The notes beneath the pieces were generated by a model that searched no databases, was not told where the DNA came from, and saw nothing but the letters and a program-made list of their open reading frames with translations. A DNA stretch of 64,000 bases from Chimonanthus salicifolius (taxonomy: Eukaryota > Streptophyta > Magnoliopsida > Laurales > Calycanthaceae): the NCBI GenBank assembly GCA_013350335.1, contig CM023540.1:60469195-60533194 (forward strand), in the 5' to 3' direction. Of this stretch, positions 43,985 through 56,388 are shown in pieces. A program made the position numbers and the translations under genes. Every line of letters begins with the position of its first letter. Position 1 is the first letter of the stretch.

Positions 43985-46900
43985 TCATACAAAGAGCTCC
44001 GGATAAGCGGTTCTCATTTCTGATTCAAGTTCCCAGGTGGCTTCCTCATTGCCATGTCGTTCCCATACCACCTTGACTAACTGAATAGAGCGGTTCCGCA
44101 GTACCCTTTGTTCACTCCCGATCACTCTAATCGGCTTCTCCACATACGTCACGTCACTTTGCACATCGACGTCTTGCACACTCAGGACATGTGAAGGATC
44201 AAGATTGTACTTCCTCAACATGGACACATGGAATACATCATGTAGAGATGATAGCTGTGGAGGGAGCGCTAACTGATAGGCTACCCCCCCCCCCCCCCAA
44301 AACCCTCTTCAGGATTGGAGATGGTCCCACAAATCTAGGCGACAGTTTCCCCTTCTTCCTGAATCTCATGTGTCCCTTCCATGGTGAGACTTTCAAGAAC
44401 ATTAAGTCTCCCACCTCAAACTCGAGGAACCTTATCCTCTTGTCGGCATAGCTCTTCTGACGGCTCTGCACAGTGAGTAAGTGTTGCCGTATCAACTTTA
44501 TCTTCGTTGTAGTCTCTGCAACCAACTCCGGTCCAATCACCGCAGGCTCACCTGGCCTCTGTCCAACACACTGGCGATCTACACGGCCTACCATACAAGG
44601 CCTCAAATGGAACCAGCTGGAGGCTTGCCTGGTAACTGTTATTGTAGGAGAACTCCACCAGTGGCAAGTGATCCTCCCATCCATCCTTGAAGTCTAGCAT
44701 ACATGCTCTCAACATATCCTCTAGTGTCTGTATCGTCCTCTCTGACTGTTCATCAGTCTGGGGATGAAATGTTGGCTAGTCAATATGTCAGTCCCCATAG
44801 CTGACTGCATGCCCTGCCATACTCTACCGATGAATCGGCCATCTCTGTCGGGCACAATGGTCCAGGGGATACCATGCAGTCTGATGATATCCCGGATGTA
44901 CCGTCGACCCAAGGTCTCCATTGAATCTGTCATCTTGATGGGAAGGAAATGCGCAGACTTAGTCAATCGGTCTACCACGACTCATATCGTATCGTTGCCC
45001 TTTGATGACCTTGGAAACCCTGTTACAAAGTCCATGGATATGTGCTCCCATTTCCACTCTGGACACTGGCAAGGGTGCGAGTAAACCTGGTGGTTTCTGA
45101 TGTTCTGCCTTAACTTGCTGATAAGTTAGGCAACGAGCAACAAACTCTGCCACATCTTTCTTGAGTCCACTCCACCAATAGTGCCTCTTAAGATCATGAT
45201 ACATCTTGGTGCTGCCCAGATGGATAGAGAGCTTGGTTTGGTGTGCTTCAATCAACAACTCTCTTCTGCAGCTCTTAGGCACATATGTTCTGCCTTGGAA
45301 CACAAGAACCTATCTTGGTCGTAGTTCCCACTCCTGTACAACTTCTTCGGTAGACATCTTAGCCCATATCTCCTCCACCTCTGGATCTGTCCGTTGCTCC
45401 CATTCAATCTCGGAGACCAAGTGGGATTGTATGATCAGGTTATATATGGTCCTATGATTATTGAGGTAGAGTTTAAACTCTCTAATGGTATTCAATACCT
45501 CCCATTCCGTCCTGATCAAGCTGGCTACTGTCGCATGTGACATGCGGCTGAGGGCATCCGCCACCTCGTTCGCCTTGCCCGGATGATACCGAAGTACGAA
45601 CTCATAATCCGCCAGGTATTCCATCCATCTGCGCTGTCTCATGTTGAGTTCCTTCTGATCAAATAAGTACTTCAGGCTCTTGTGTCGGAGAACACCTCAA
45701 ACTTCTCACCATAAAGGTAGTGTCTCCAGCTTTTGAAAGCGAAGATCACTGCTGCTAGCTCCAGATCATGTGTGGGATAATGGCATTCATGAATTTTCAA
45801 CTGTCTTGATCTATACGCCACCGCACGATTACCTTGACTGAGTGTACACCCCAGTCCCTCACCTGAGGCATCACAGTATACCTCATAACTTCTGCCTCTT
45901 TCCGGCAAGATCAGAATAGGAGCGGTTGTAAGCCCCTCCTTTAGCTCCTCAAATCTCCGGTTGCACAGATCTGACCACTCAAATTTGACTTCTTTCTGAG
46001 TGAGTTGGGTAAGTAGAGCTGCAATCTTGGAGAAGTCCAAGATGAATTTCCTATAGTAACAGGTCAATCCCAGAAAACTGCGGATCTCGGTCACATTCGT
46101 CGGTGCCTTTCACTCCCTTACTGCCGCTACCTTAGCCAGGTCCACGCCTATGCCTTCCTCCGATATAATGTGCCCCAAGAAATTGACCTCAGATAGCCAG
46201 AATTCACACTTGCTGGCTTTGGCATACAACTGGTTCTTCCTCAACGTGTCCAGGACTATCCGCAGGTGCTCCGCATGTTCCTCCTGACTCTTGGAATAGA
46301 CCAGAATATCATCAATGAATACAATCACAAACTGGTCCAAGTAAGGACGGAATATCCTATTCATCAGGTCCATGAACACAGCCGGTGCATTAGTAAATCC
46401 AAATGGCATGACCACATACTCATATAAGCCATACCGTGTCCTGAAGGATGTCTTCTCTATGTCCTCCTCCCTAACCCGGATTTAATGGTACCCGGACATC
46501 AGATCAATCTTGGAGAAGTGAGAGGAACCTAAAGTTGATCAAATAGATCATCAATCCTAGGTAGGGGATACTTGTTCCTGATAGTCAGCTGGTTCAATTT
46601 CCTGTAGTCCACACACATCCGAAGGGTACCGTCTTTCTTCTTCACAAATAATATTGGGGCTCCCCATGCGGATGTGTTGTTCCGAATAAAACCCAGTCTG
46701 AGCAGTTCATCAATCTGCTTCTTCAACTCGGTCATCTCAACTGGTGCCATCCTGTAATGTGGCAGCGATACTGGAGCAGCGCCGGGATATAACTTAATCT
46801 CAAAGTCTATCTCTCTCTTCGGTGGAAAACCAAGGAACTCTGTTGGGAATACCTCGGCATAATCTGCTACTACCGCCGGAAGTTCAGCCACTGGATGCCC

Positions 46901-48416
46901 TTTCTGTCAGCGTGCACCATATACCGTTTTCCCTCGGGTGACCAAAATATCACCCTACGAAAATGGCAATCAATATTGGCCTGAAATGTAGCCAACCAGT
47001 CCATGCCAAATATAACATCGTACTCAGCCATATCGAGTACCAAATAGTTGAACTCGAATCTGAATCCAGCGAGTTCAGTGTTCAATGCCGTGCATATGAG
47101 TTCCAAAGATGTGTCTCCGACGGGGGATCCAATGGTAAGTGATGTGGACAGGTTTTGTACTAATGTGCCCGTAGTAGATATGAATGCAGCAGATATAAAT
47201 GAATGAGAAGCTCCAGAATCAAACAATGTAACAACATAGGAACTACCAACTATGGCCATACCTTGAATCACTGAGTGATCTGCCGCTGCTGGAGGAGCTA
47301 TGGTAAAAAGCCGTCCAGATCCCGTAGGGTTTGTCGCCCGCCCCTCTTGGTTGTATGCTCTGCCTCCTCGCGACTGAGCTGGTCTAGCTAGAGGGTGGAA
47401 AGAACCCCTGGAGTAAGAGGGTCTGCTAATCTGTGGACACTCCCTCTTGAAGTGGCCCTGTTGGCCACACTGATAGCATGTGTTCCCACCCTGTGGAACC
47501 TGAGTGATTGATGCTGATGGGGAGGGCTGATTCGGGCGAAAGCCCCCTGTAGATCCAGTGGAGGGTGAGGGTCTGCTAAAGTTCGGGCGGAACTTCTTGT
47601 TGGGTTGAAATGCACCCCACCCACTCTGCCCTCGACAGTTGTCAAACCGCACTATCTCATTCAACTCTCGTTCTGCTATAGTGGCCCTGCTGACCACCTC
47701 TGCCAGTGTAGGTGCCTTGAAGATGGTCACCCTGGCTCTGATGCTTGGCCGAAGGCCCCGCTCAAACTTACAGGCCCTCCGGTGCTCGGTATCCACCATA
47801 TAAAATGCATAGACAGATAGCCTAAGGAATTCCCTGTGATATTCTGCCACCGTCATATTGCCTTGTACCAATGATAGGAAGGCTTGAGTCTGGTACTCTC
47901 TTTCCTCCTCCGGAAAATACTGCTCTAGAAAGGTAGCTGAGAACCCTTCCCATGTCATGGTAATCCTTTCCCCTTCCGGCACCAGTGCTTGCTGTTTTTC
48001 TACAACCTCCCACCAATTACCGACATCCTCGATCAGTTGAGATTAGCCAGTAAGATCCTATCAACATGACTGGAAATCTGAAGCAGATTCAAGATCTGAG
48101 TGATCTTTTTCAACCAATGTTCTGCTCCGACAGCCTCTTCTTTTCCCCTGAAGTAGGGAGGGCGCTGTTGCTGGAAATCTCTAACCATGTTCCGGTCGTT
48201 GGAGTCGCTGGTGATCGCATTCCCATTCAAGTGTTGTTGCAGGACAGAGGTGACCACTGCTTGAACCAATTCTTTCAACTCGGGAGGCACAACCGGCAGG
48301 TTCACACTATTCTGTCCCTCCTCCTGATGGGGTGGTTGTACCTCCTCTTCCTGACGAGGTGGTGGTACCTCTTCCTCTACCTGTGGGTTGCGGCGAGTCC
48401 TTCTCTTCGGAGACAT
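43985..48416 (-). pseudogene. Gag-Pol of element H (degraded chromovirus polyprotein)
   Basis: Readable from MSPKRRTRR (48416) through the gag core (48033-47500), a CCHC knuckle CYQC...H...C (about 47470), an intact protease [10 protein letters not shown] (about 47215), RT with FIDDILVYS (about 46300), RNase H with [10 protein letters not shown] (about 45870), integrase HHCC and catalytic region (45303-44400), and chromodomain RVLRNRSIQLVKVVW (ends 43985). About ten frameshifts or stops break it, including near 48035, 46885, 46520, 46100, 45670, 44970 and 44690. A C-run at 44285-44300 adds another. Same family as B but without the extra 5' gene. It may be a mosaic of two elements (see LTR K). 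Confidence 0.92.
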
Positions 48417-48469
48417 TTCCTAAGTTATCGACAAAAATATTTATTGACTTAGTTCCTTCTCAAATTGGG

Positions 48470-48900
48470 AGGGAAAATTGCTAAGTAACATACTTTGTTT
48501 TGGGGGAAAGACTTCCCAAGTATTGTTTCTCATTTTGGGGGAAAATTACCAAATAAACATACTTAGTTTTTTGGGGGGGATTTTTCATGTATAATACAAT
48601 GTATATTTGTCGGGAAAATTGTCAAATCATCACTCTTTGTTTTCCTTTGTTTCGAGAGGGGGGGGGGGGGGGGGGGGGGGCGCTGGGGGGGGGGGGGAGA
48701 GGGGGGGAATCTCTAATTTCCTATTGTTTTGTTCTTCAATTTGGGGGAAAATTTCTAAGTAAGTATACCTTGTTTGGGGGAAAGCTTCCTAAGTATCAAA
48801 TATCATTTCTCATTTGGGGGGGAAATTTCCTAAGTACCAAAATATTGTGTTCTCATTTTTGGGGAAAATAGCCCTATTTGCTATGTTTGATAATCTAATT
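48470..48900 (-). repeat. Degenerate 55-65 bp repeats in the leader of H
   Basis: About six imperfect copies of GGGGGAAAATT...AAGTA...TTGTTTT units between the primer site region and gag. A related but shorter series is in the leader of E (23730-23850). Includes G-runs at 48658-48697. No coding potential, and no extra zinc-knuckle gene fits here. Confidence 0.75.
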
Positions 48901-49011
48901 TAGTGTGATTGTCCTTCCCTTGCTATCATTCATTTCCGTCGAATGTTGTTCTCAGATTGAATGCTTCAGTTTGAGTCAATCGAAGTAAATTAACCCGGCC
49001 CCCGTGCAGCA

Positions 49012-49025
49012 GACTCCGAAGAGTC
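49012..49025 (-). other. Leader UUCG hairpin of H
   Basis: Minus-strand GACTC-TTCG-GAGTC, the same as in B, about 80-90 bases after the primer site. The surrounding bases (CCCAACTGACC before, CTGCTGC after) also match B. Confidence 0.65.
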
Positions 49026-49104
49026 GGTCAGTTGGGATTCTTATCTATCAGTGAGACGCGAAACCGTCTTAATCTTACTTCGAGAGATTCATTCTTTCGA
49101 TTTC

Positions 49105-49116
49105 GCTATGATACCA
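49105..49116 (-). other. Primer-binding site of H
   Basis: Minus-strand TGGTATCATAGC, one base off the initiator-Met consensus (TGGTATCAGAGC), 2 bases from the 5' LTR. Confidence 0.88.
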
Positions 49117-49118
49117 AC

Positions 49119-52100
49119 TGTAACAGCTGCCCCTTTTCACCGAAATCAGAGTCTATTATTTTTTTTTTTTGAAATAAAAGTGACAAATGCGCAGGATGTC
49201 ACGACGCGAGTTAAGTCCGAGCTTCTAAAGGCCAACCCTTAACTGGCCAACCCTACGTGTGCGTGGAACTAAGTCCACGAAGAACGGTTCACACGTAGAA
49301 GTAAGCTTGCGGAATATTAAACTAAGTGCGGAATTATAATAGAGACTATCCTACAAATTTTTAGATAGCAGGAAAGTGACATTCATTTAATTACTAAAAT
49401 ACTTCAAAATCATAATGTCCAAAATAAAATCCAAACCATAGCAAGTAATCGAATCTAAATTATTACAGTCCGACGAGCTACATTGCACAAATTACATTTC
49501 CAAAATAAATCTTAAATAAACTAAGTAGCTCGTTTCCACAAACTCCTAAGCTTGGCTCCCGTCTCATCCTTCGTTTCCGCCATCTCTTGCGTCATCAGCT
49601 AGGGTAGAAGTAGGGCATTAGACAACGCGCCCAGTAGGACTCCGAGTAGGGCTAACACATGGATTAGTGATAATAATGCATATAGGGAATAATATCAAAC
49701 AAAAACCATAAAATCAATGTCATGCCATTGGTGCCTATGTCATGAGTCCCACCCATCATCCTTACCATTGTACAATGTCCCTTTTTCCAATCATATATGA
49801 AATCCCCCCTTGATGGAGAAACCTCATCAAGATATCCCCATGTTTGCTTCTCTGTCACCCCGAAGAAGCATGGGCTCCGGTTATAGCATATCAAGCTATC
49901 CCCATGTTTGCTTCTCGGTCGCCCCGACGGAGCATGGACTCCGGTTATAGCATATCAAGCTATCCCCATGTTTGCTTCTCAGTCGCCCCGACGGAGCATG
50001 GACTCCGGTTATAGCACATCAGGCTATCCCCATGTTTGTTTCTCAGTCTCCCGACGGAGCATGGACTCTGGTTTCATTATTTTCCCGCCCATGCCATGCA
50101 TGAGATATAGATGCATTATGCTCTGTTATACATAAATCATAGCCTTAATATATATAACTCATAGCCTTAACATATAATGCATAACCTTCAAATATAATTC
50201 ATATCATTAACATATAATTCATAGCCTTAAAACCCATCATAAAACAAATCATATAATTATCAAAATAAATCAAAGGAACCATCACATAATCCATGACTTA
50301 CAAAAAGGTAGGAATCCTACCGAATGCCGACTAGCGTCCCTTTACGTTTTCGTTCACAAATCCGGTTACCCAAACGTGCACCGCTTGCGATGTCCGGTAC
50401 CTTATTACATATGAATAATCAGTCCATGTTTTTAACCATTTAAGTCCATTAATCATACCTTAGCGCGGTTCGGCCATACACTATGGCCGAACCTCACTAA
50501 CTAGGTTTGTGGGTCCCATTTAATCCATTAATTATTTTAATTACATGACTCTAAAAACCAGTCACCCTAGGCTTTATTTAGCCATCATAAGGTCATCTTT
50601 AAAACACCTAAGTCCATGATTAATCTCCATGGGATTCGGCCATGTACCATGGCCGAACCCATGGTTCTTCCTTTTGGCCCTTATTTACCATTTTGCCACT
50701 CGTCCTCCATGGTTAAGTTACCTCTTCTATCCATGCACACTTAAGTCCATAATTGATCATTAAACTTAGATCCCTTAGTACCTCATTTAATCATGCCATA
50801 AAATCATTAAAAATAGCCCTTTTTCTTAACTTAATCCTCATTAATTAAAACACCTACATAACCCCATACTTAGCCCATCAAATGGCTCATACATTGGGTC
50901 ATGGATTCGGTCATACACCACGGGCGAACCCATGATGTCTTTCTTCCCCATTTTTCTTGGATCCTTTGTCACACTATGGATCTACTACAAATCTTCCCAT
51001 GAGGGGTTTACATCATGCATTTAAACCACATTGAGTCCATTAACTTAATCACATTCTCTATTCATTTTCATGGTTCCAAAATACCCAAGTCCACCAAAAT
51101 TTCCCCATGGGGTTCGGCCATACACCATGGCTGAACCCATGGTCCATGGCTCACCTTTATTTCCAATATTTGAGGCCATGCATAATCACTAATTTTTTCC
51201 TCCATGGTTTATCATTATTTCCACCCCTTTAAAACATTATAAACTATGCTTAAAAATCCATTTAAACCATCAACATTCTTAATCATTTTTCCCTCTTTTT
51301 ACACCCTTTAAATTTACAAACACATCACCCTCGGGTTCGGCCATACACTGTGGCCGAACCCATGGTTCATGGTCCATTATCCATTCATGCCTTTTGAGGA
51401 CATAAACATCATTCACATCTCCCATGAATTTCCTCATTTAAAATCACTACATTTAATCATTAAAACCCTAAAAATTACAAATCATCCTTCCATGATTTTA
51501 AACCTAAAAACCCCATTAAAATTTCTTAATTACCTACCATGGGGTTCGGCCATACTACATGGCCGAACCCTATGGTCCATGGTTCTTTCTAAAAATCATA
51601 ACCTCTCCATGTTTAAATAAAATTTTAATACATAATACCCTTAAAGCATCCTTTATTATTTTTTAACCTGATTTACCCACTTTGCGCATTTCTCACTTCA
51701 TCTTTGGATGGATTTAAGATCCAAGGCCCATGATGTTTTGGCCACCATTAAATCCAAGAAATGGACCCCAAATCTTAAACCTTAAGAAAATCTAACCTCT
51801 TGTTTAGAAATACTTACAGATCCGACGGCTCCTCCGACTTTTCTTTCTCCTCTTGGATTCCTTGGCCTCCTTTCTTTTTCTTCTCCTTTGTTGGTCGGCC
51901 AAGATTTTTTGGACCCAATGAAAAACTCCAATGCTTGGGTCGGCCAATGATGGAGGTAGATTGAGAGAGGGAGAGGAGGAGAGGATAAGGGAAATGCTTA
52001 AGTCTCCTTGGTCTTGATCTTGGAGTGGTGGCTTATGCTTTGATTTTCTTCCTTCTCTTCTTCTCTTCTTAGTTTTCCTCTTCTCTTCTCCTTGGTGTGG

Positions 52101-52907
52101 GACGGTTTTGGAGAGAGCAAGAAAGGGAGAGAGTGAAAGAGTTAGAAGGAAAGAGATGGAGAAATGACATGAATCTATCCCATTTTGGTTGAGTGACCTA
52201 CACTCCACCATTTAATTCCTCCCACCAACCAACATGGGCTAATGTGCTTAGTGGTGGTAGGTGGGATAAAACCACCACTTTAGCCAACGTTTTTGGTGTC
52301 TTGTGATAAGGTGATTTTTGGTCTTCCATTTGACCATTTGACCAACTTAATTAATGTAATTAATTAAATCCTTAACTTAGGTTAATTAATCCCCATTTAG
52401 TCTCCTTTCAATCTAATTGATTTCTCTCCATTATTCCACCCATGGTTGATCAAGTCAACCATGGTGGCTGGCCCCGCCAATCCTTGGTCCACACGCCACC
52501 TCACTTGGTGAGGTGGAGGTGGGTCCCTTTCGGCCATGTCACCTTGATCATATTAACATTAACTTAGGTAATTTAAATTTTATTAAATCCATTCCAACTA
52601 ATTGGATCACCATTGGGCCCATGGCCCAATTACATTCACCTCCAACCCATTTACCTTAGAACTTACATCATCTTGATCCATTGGGTCCCAAATGGGTATT
52701 GGGTCCAATTTGACCATCCTTGGCCCAATTAACTATCATTGACCATTTAAATGAGTTTTATCCGACACATGGTCCACTGGACCATACTTGGGCCTTTGCC
52801 CCAAATTTTGATCCACTTAACATCTATTCCATTAAAATTCTCAATTTCCATCATTAAAATAAATAATAGCCACATATATGTTGATTTAAAAATTCCGGGC
52901 TATTACA
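49119..52907 (-). mobile_element. 5' LTR of H (3789 bp)
   Basis: Ends TGTAACAGCTGCC/TATTACA on the plus strand. It holds a four-copy 63-bp array (49835-50080), GGTAGGAATCCTACC (50307-50321) and six hairpins (about 50466, 50633, 50903, 51110, 51333, 51541). The donor is at 51817 and the CCACCTCA...TGAGGTGG hairpin at about 52496. Confidence 0.9.
49599..51817 (-). other. Predicted leader intron in the H 5' LTR (2219 nt)
   Basis: Donor TCT|GTAAGTATT at 51817 following GGAGGAGCCGTCGGATCT. Acceptor CTACCCTAG at 49599, with TCTAATGCCC about 20 bases upstream. It encloses all six hairpins and the 63-bp array. Inferred. Confidence 0.5.
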
Positions 52908-53069
52908 ATCGATGGTTATTTGATATACTTTATCATGTTGGTTTTGGCCTTTATCAAATTGTTGAATGGGAGATAGTTACCCCATTTCAAAAAAAAAATG
53001 CCCGATATCTGTCCTTTTGTGTTGATTTGAGTTATTTCGGAGATAACGCACCCGTAGCGGGACGTTACA
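52908..53069 (+). mobile_element. LTR J, final piece
   Basis: Continues J after H's target duplication to the U5 end GGGACGTTACA at 53069. No primer site follows; next comes an E-type LTR. Confidence 0.7.
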
Positions 53070-53360
53070 ATTTCAGCTGACTGAATCTTATGATTCAGTC
53101 GACTAAATGTGTACTTACCAAACACGTAAACGATTTGTTGGTATTTTAGCCGACTGAATCTGTGATTCAGTCGACTGAAAGTGTACTGGCCGAGAACACA
53201 GAGGATTTGACCCAAAGTCAACCGACAGAATCTATGATTCAGTCGACTGAAAGTTTACGGGTCAAGTTTATACAGTACATGGTTGTATGTTCAGCCAACT
53301 GAATCTTATGATTCAGTCAACTGAAAGTTTACGGATAGAGAACAGATTGTATCTGGGTGT
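53070..53360 (+). repeat. GATTCAGTC palindrome array in the E LTR
   Basis: Four to five units of GACTGAATC-loop-GATTCAGTC, about 65-80 bp apart (53083, 53152, 53222, 53296, half unit 53358). This is the E counterpart of the TTCGGCC array: same place in the LTR, different sequence. Confidence 0.85.
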
Positions 53361-54793
53361 GATTCAGTCGACTAAATTGAAAAAGTTTGATTTTTGGATG
53401 ATCTTCCAAATGCCTCTGTCTATCTAGTAGGATGGAAGGGATGATGAAATAAAAATGGAAAATCAAATTAATATATGTGGTTGAATTTAATAAGGTAAAG
53501 AGATTCGCAAAAGGATTGTGATTCGTTTTGACGCGATCATTAGCATTGTTCTCACAAGACAAGCAAGAATAGAGTATTGGACATTAGTAGGATTCCTACC
53601 TTATTGAGAACACTATGGAATATGATATGATACTGATTTTTATTCGAAATATGATGATTACTTTGGTTAAACAAATTGTATATGTTTATGAACTGATTTT
53701 CAATAATATTATGTATTTTGAAATGAAATGGCATTCTTGCATACATTACCTCATGCATGGCATGGGAGGGAATACATATAACCAGCAAGCCAAGTCCTGA
53801 GCGGTCCAAACATGACTTTGGCTTGAGACTAGCTTGTATGAAGCTACGTGAACTGCTGAGATCTGGCTTTGTCCAGGTTGATAGAAATAGTTACGGCGTA
53901 ATTTGGGCCAAAGTGCTCCTGGGAAGATCCCGAAACCCTACGTAGAGGGAGGAGTCCACACTCCACCAATAGTCTCGGTTGTTAATATGTGGATGGCTAT
54001 ACACTGACCTGGTGGTTGCCGCGACAAAACACTGCGGACGTAATTGGCCAAGTAAACCTTGATATGGCGATTTATCAAGGAAGCCATTGATATTTATTTA
54101 TGATGTGATTGGATATGGAATTGGGTAAGAGTTCATTTGGCATTGACACCCATGACATGACACATAAGTAAGCATGATTATGATATGGACATCATGTATT
54201 GTTTTTACTACTTATGAGATATTTTACAAATGTGATATGATGTATCTACCTTGATTTATATTATTCCTATGTGTACCATAACCCTACTTAGAATACCTAC
54301 TGGGCATTTTGACTAATGCCCTACTTCTACCCTATAGATGATGGAACAGGGAATGGTAATAATCAGGGAAGGAACAATGGACCGGAAGAGAGCCAAGCAT
54401 AGGAGCATGGAAAGATTGTGTTTAAATTACTCGGTTTTAATTTCAATGATGTATTGGGAGAACTATATTTTGGATTGTAATAACTTAGACTTAATTGCTA
54501 TGGTTTGATAATATTTAAGTTTATTTTAAGTATATGGTGATTGGTTTTCCTTGCCTTATAATGACAAGTATATAAATAGTATCTTATTCATATAAATAAT
54601 TTTGCAAGTATTCAGAAAGCGTCTGAAATGTTTTAGTGGATTTAGTCCACGCACACGTAATGGTGGCCAGTTAAGGGTCGGGTTTTTGAAATTCAGGACT
54701 TGACTCGCGTCGTGGTGTCCCGCTCCCTCTCACTCATTATAATATATATATATACTCTGATTTTGTGAAGGTGAGAAATGACGGGGCGTTACA
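53070..54793 (+). mobile_element. 3' LTR of element E (right part)
   Basis: Aligns with 21885-23463 at roughly 93-95 percent by eye and ends GGGGCGTTACA at 54793. It starts inside the palindrome cluster, so its left part is lost. It has GGTAGGATTCCTACC (53586-53600) and GGGCATTTTGACTAATGCCC with an acceptor-like CCTATAG (ends 54337). The divergence from its partner makes E the oldest of the elements with paired LTRs here. Confidence 0.8.
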
Positions 54794-56388
54794 TCTAAAA
54801 TGTCAACCAATTATATGAGGAATCAATCTAAGGGACTAGATGTAATAATCAATCTAAGGGATTAGACCAATGACCCACCCATATGTGATTTTCAGAGTTT
54901 AAGAAACTCGGCCCGCCCTGCAGTTTTCTACAAGTGACTGTCTGAGGAAGACAAGTCTCGGAACCTGTCTCGGAACCTTCTCAGACGTTCCGAGACAAGT
55001 ATCGAAGGTTTGGACAATCCGAGGGAACGAATGACGTTCCATGGACCATTGAAAGATATGAGGTCTCGGAATCTTTCTCGGACATTCCGAGGCCAAGTTC
55101 TGAGAAGACCAATAAACCCCTGAAGGACTAAAAACTTAAGAAAATTTGTTGAGTCCAAAAGGAAACCCGAAGTCTCGGAACCTGGCTCGGATGTACCGAG
55201 ACCAAGTTCCGAGCAACCTAGTATGAACTACCTGTCTCGGAAGTGCCGAGAGAAGACCTAGAAGTTCCAAAGTCTCGGAACTTGGTTCGGAGGTTCTGAA
55301 TTCAAGTTTCGAGCAGAACCCATGTATTGTATACTTCGGACGATCCAAGGGATGACCCGGATGCTCCGAAGCTTGGGAACAAGCTTAGGAAGTGCCGAAC
55401 CCAATGACTCAAGTTCCGAACTAACAGTTACGAGACTGTTTTGATTTTAACCCCACACCGTAGTTTTGATCATTAATGTGGGATTAATAAGACAACAATA
55501 ATATTCTCCAAATCTGATACACTCAATGGCAATTAATAAAAGTACTAGGTATTAGATTTGGCTTCTTACATGTTTGAAGTATGAAGTGAATATATAAATA
55601 TATACTTGAATAAAAGTTGCATGAATTGTTTTCAAAGCATGTTTTGATGATGAATAGTTAATGCGTACTTTGGAGTATGGAAAAATGTAAATTGCCTTAT
55701 ATTTGATAGAATGGATTTTGCATCATTTCATAGTCATGTATTTCAGGCATTTGCATGGGATGGGAAGAGCATACACCGAAACAAAGGGGTGACATACTTT
55801 GATTTCAAAGAGATATTTATATACATATGAATTGATTAACCATTTATTTTGAGTATGTTAGGTGTTAGTGCCCCGGCTTGGTCGAGTCCCTAGCTTGTCA
55901 ATTCCATGACTCGGGAAGAAGCACTTGCTAAGACACTTGAAGACCCAAGGTGATCAACAGTAAAGATCATGCTCCATCGGATTGAAGCTAATTGTTATGG
56001 CAATCACAAAATAGGTAATATGGTCATAGGTGACTTTAGGTGGTACCCACACCTTAGAGAGGACCATCCCTAGGCTTAGTTGAACAAATGGTAAAATCAT
56101 TAAAAGCCTAGAGAGGGAGCTAGACAGTGAATTGGAACCCAACTTCGAAATATATATTTGGTTTCACTGTCAGCTCGACCAGTCGTTCTATCCTACCCCT
56201 CGGTGGAGACAGGATTGACCCATCGTGGTCAAAGACTGGCTAACCAGATTGACATAGGTTCTGGATCATTGAACTGTCATTCTGGGAAAACCTCTCATCG
56301 AAAGTATCGTATACACCGACCCCTTAGTGAAAGGCTGAAACGACCCATCGTGGTCAACGACTCATCGATAAAGATGTATGAGTTCTAG
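54794..56388. other. Unclassified repeat-like sequence with TCTCGGAAC motifs
   Basis: No gene found. 54940-55440 has repeated TCTCGGAAC and GTTCCGAGA half-sites, loosely paired as hairpins. 55450-56388 is AT-rich then mixed, with CGACCCATCGTGGTCAA repeated (about 56214 and 56340). It probably belongs with 58945-60158 as one older LTR or element split by solo LTR M. Short frames overlapping it on both strands have no domain. Confidence 0.45.

Larger units (their letters stand above)
37674..52907 (-). mobile_element. Element H: full chromovirus on the minus strand, rearranged 3' end
   Basis: Inserted in LTR J, with near-matching target duplications GTCGA (37669-37673) and ATCGA (52908-52912). 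In minus-strand order: 5' LTR (52907-49119), primer site, leader, gag-pol pseudogene, polypurine tract, then a complete LTR K (43920-40201), then the U5-side two thirds of H's own 3' LTR (40200-37674). The 37674-40200 piece is almost identical to 49119-51650, as expected for one element's LTR pair. K is clearly more diverged. Confidence 0.85.
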
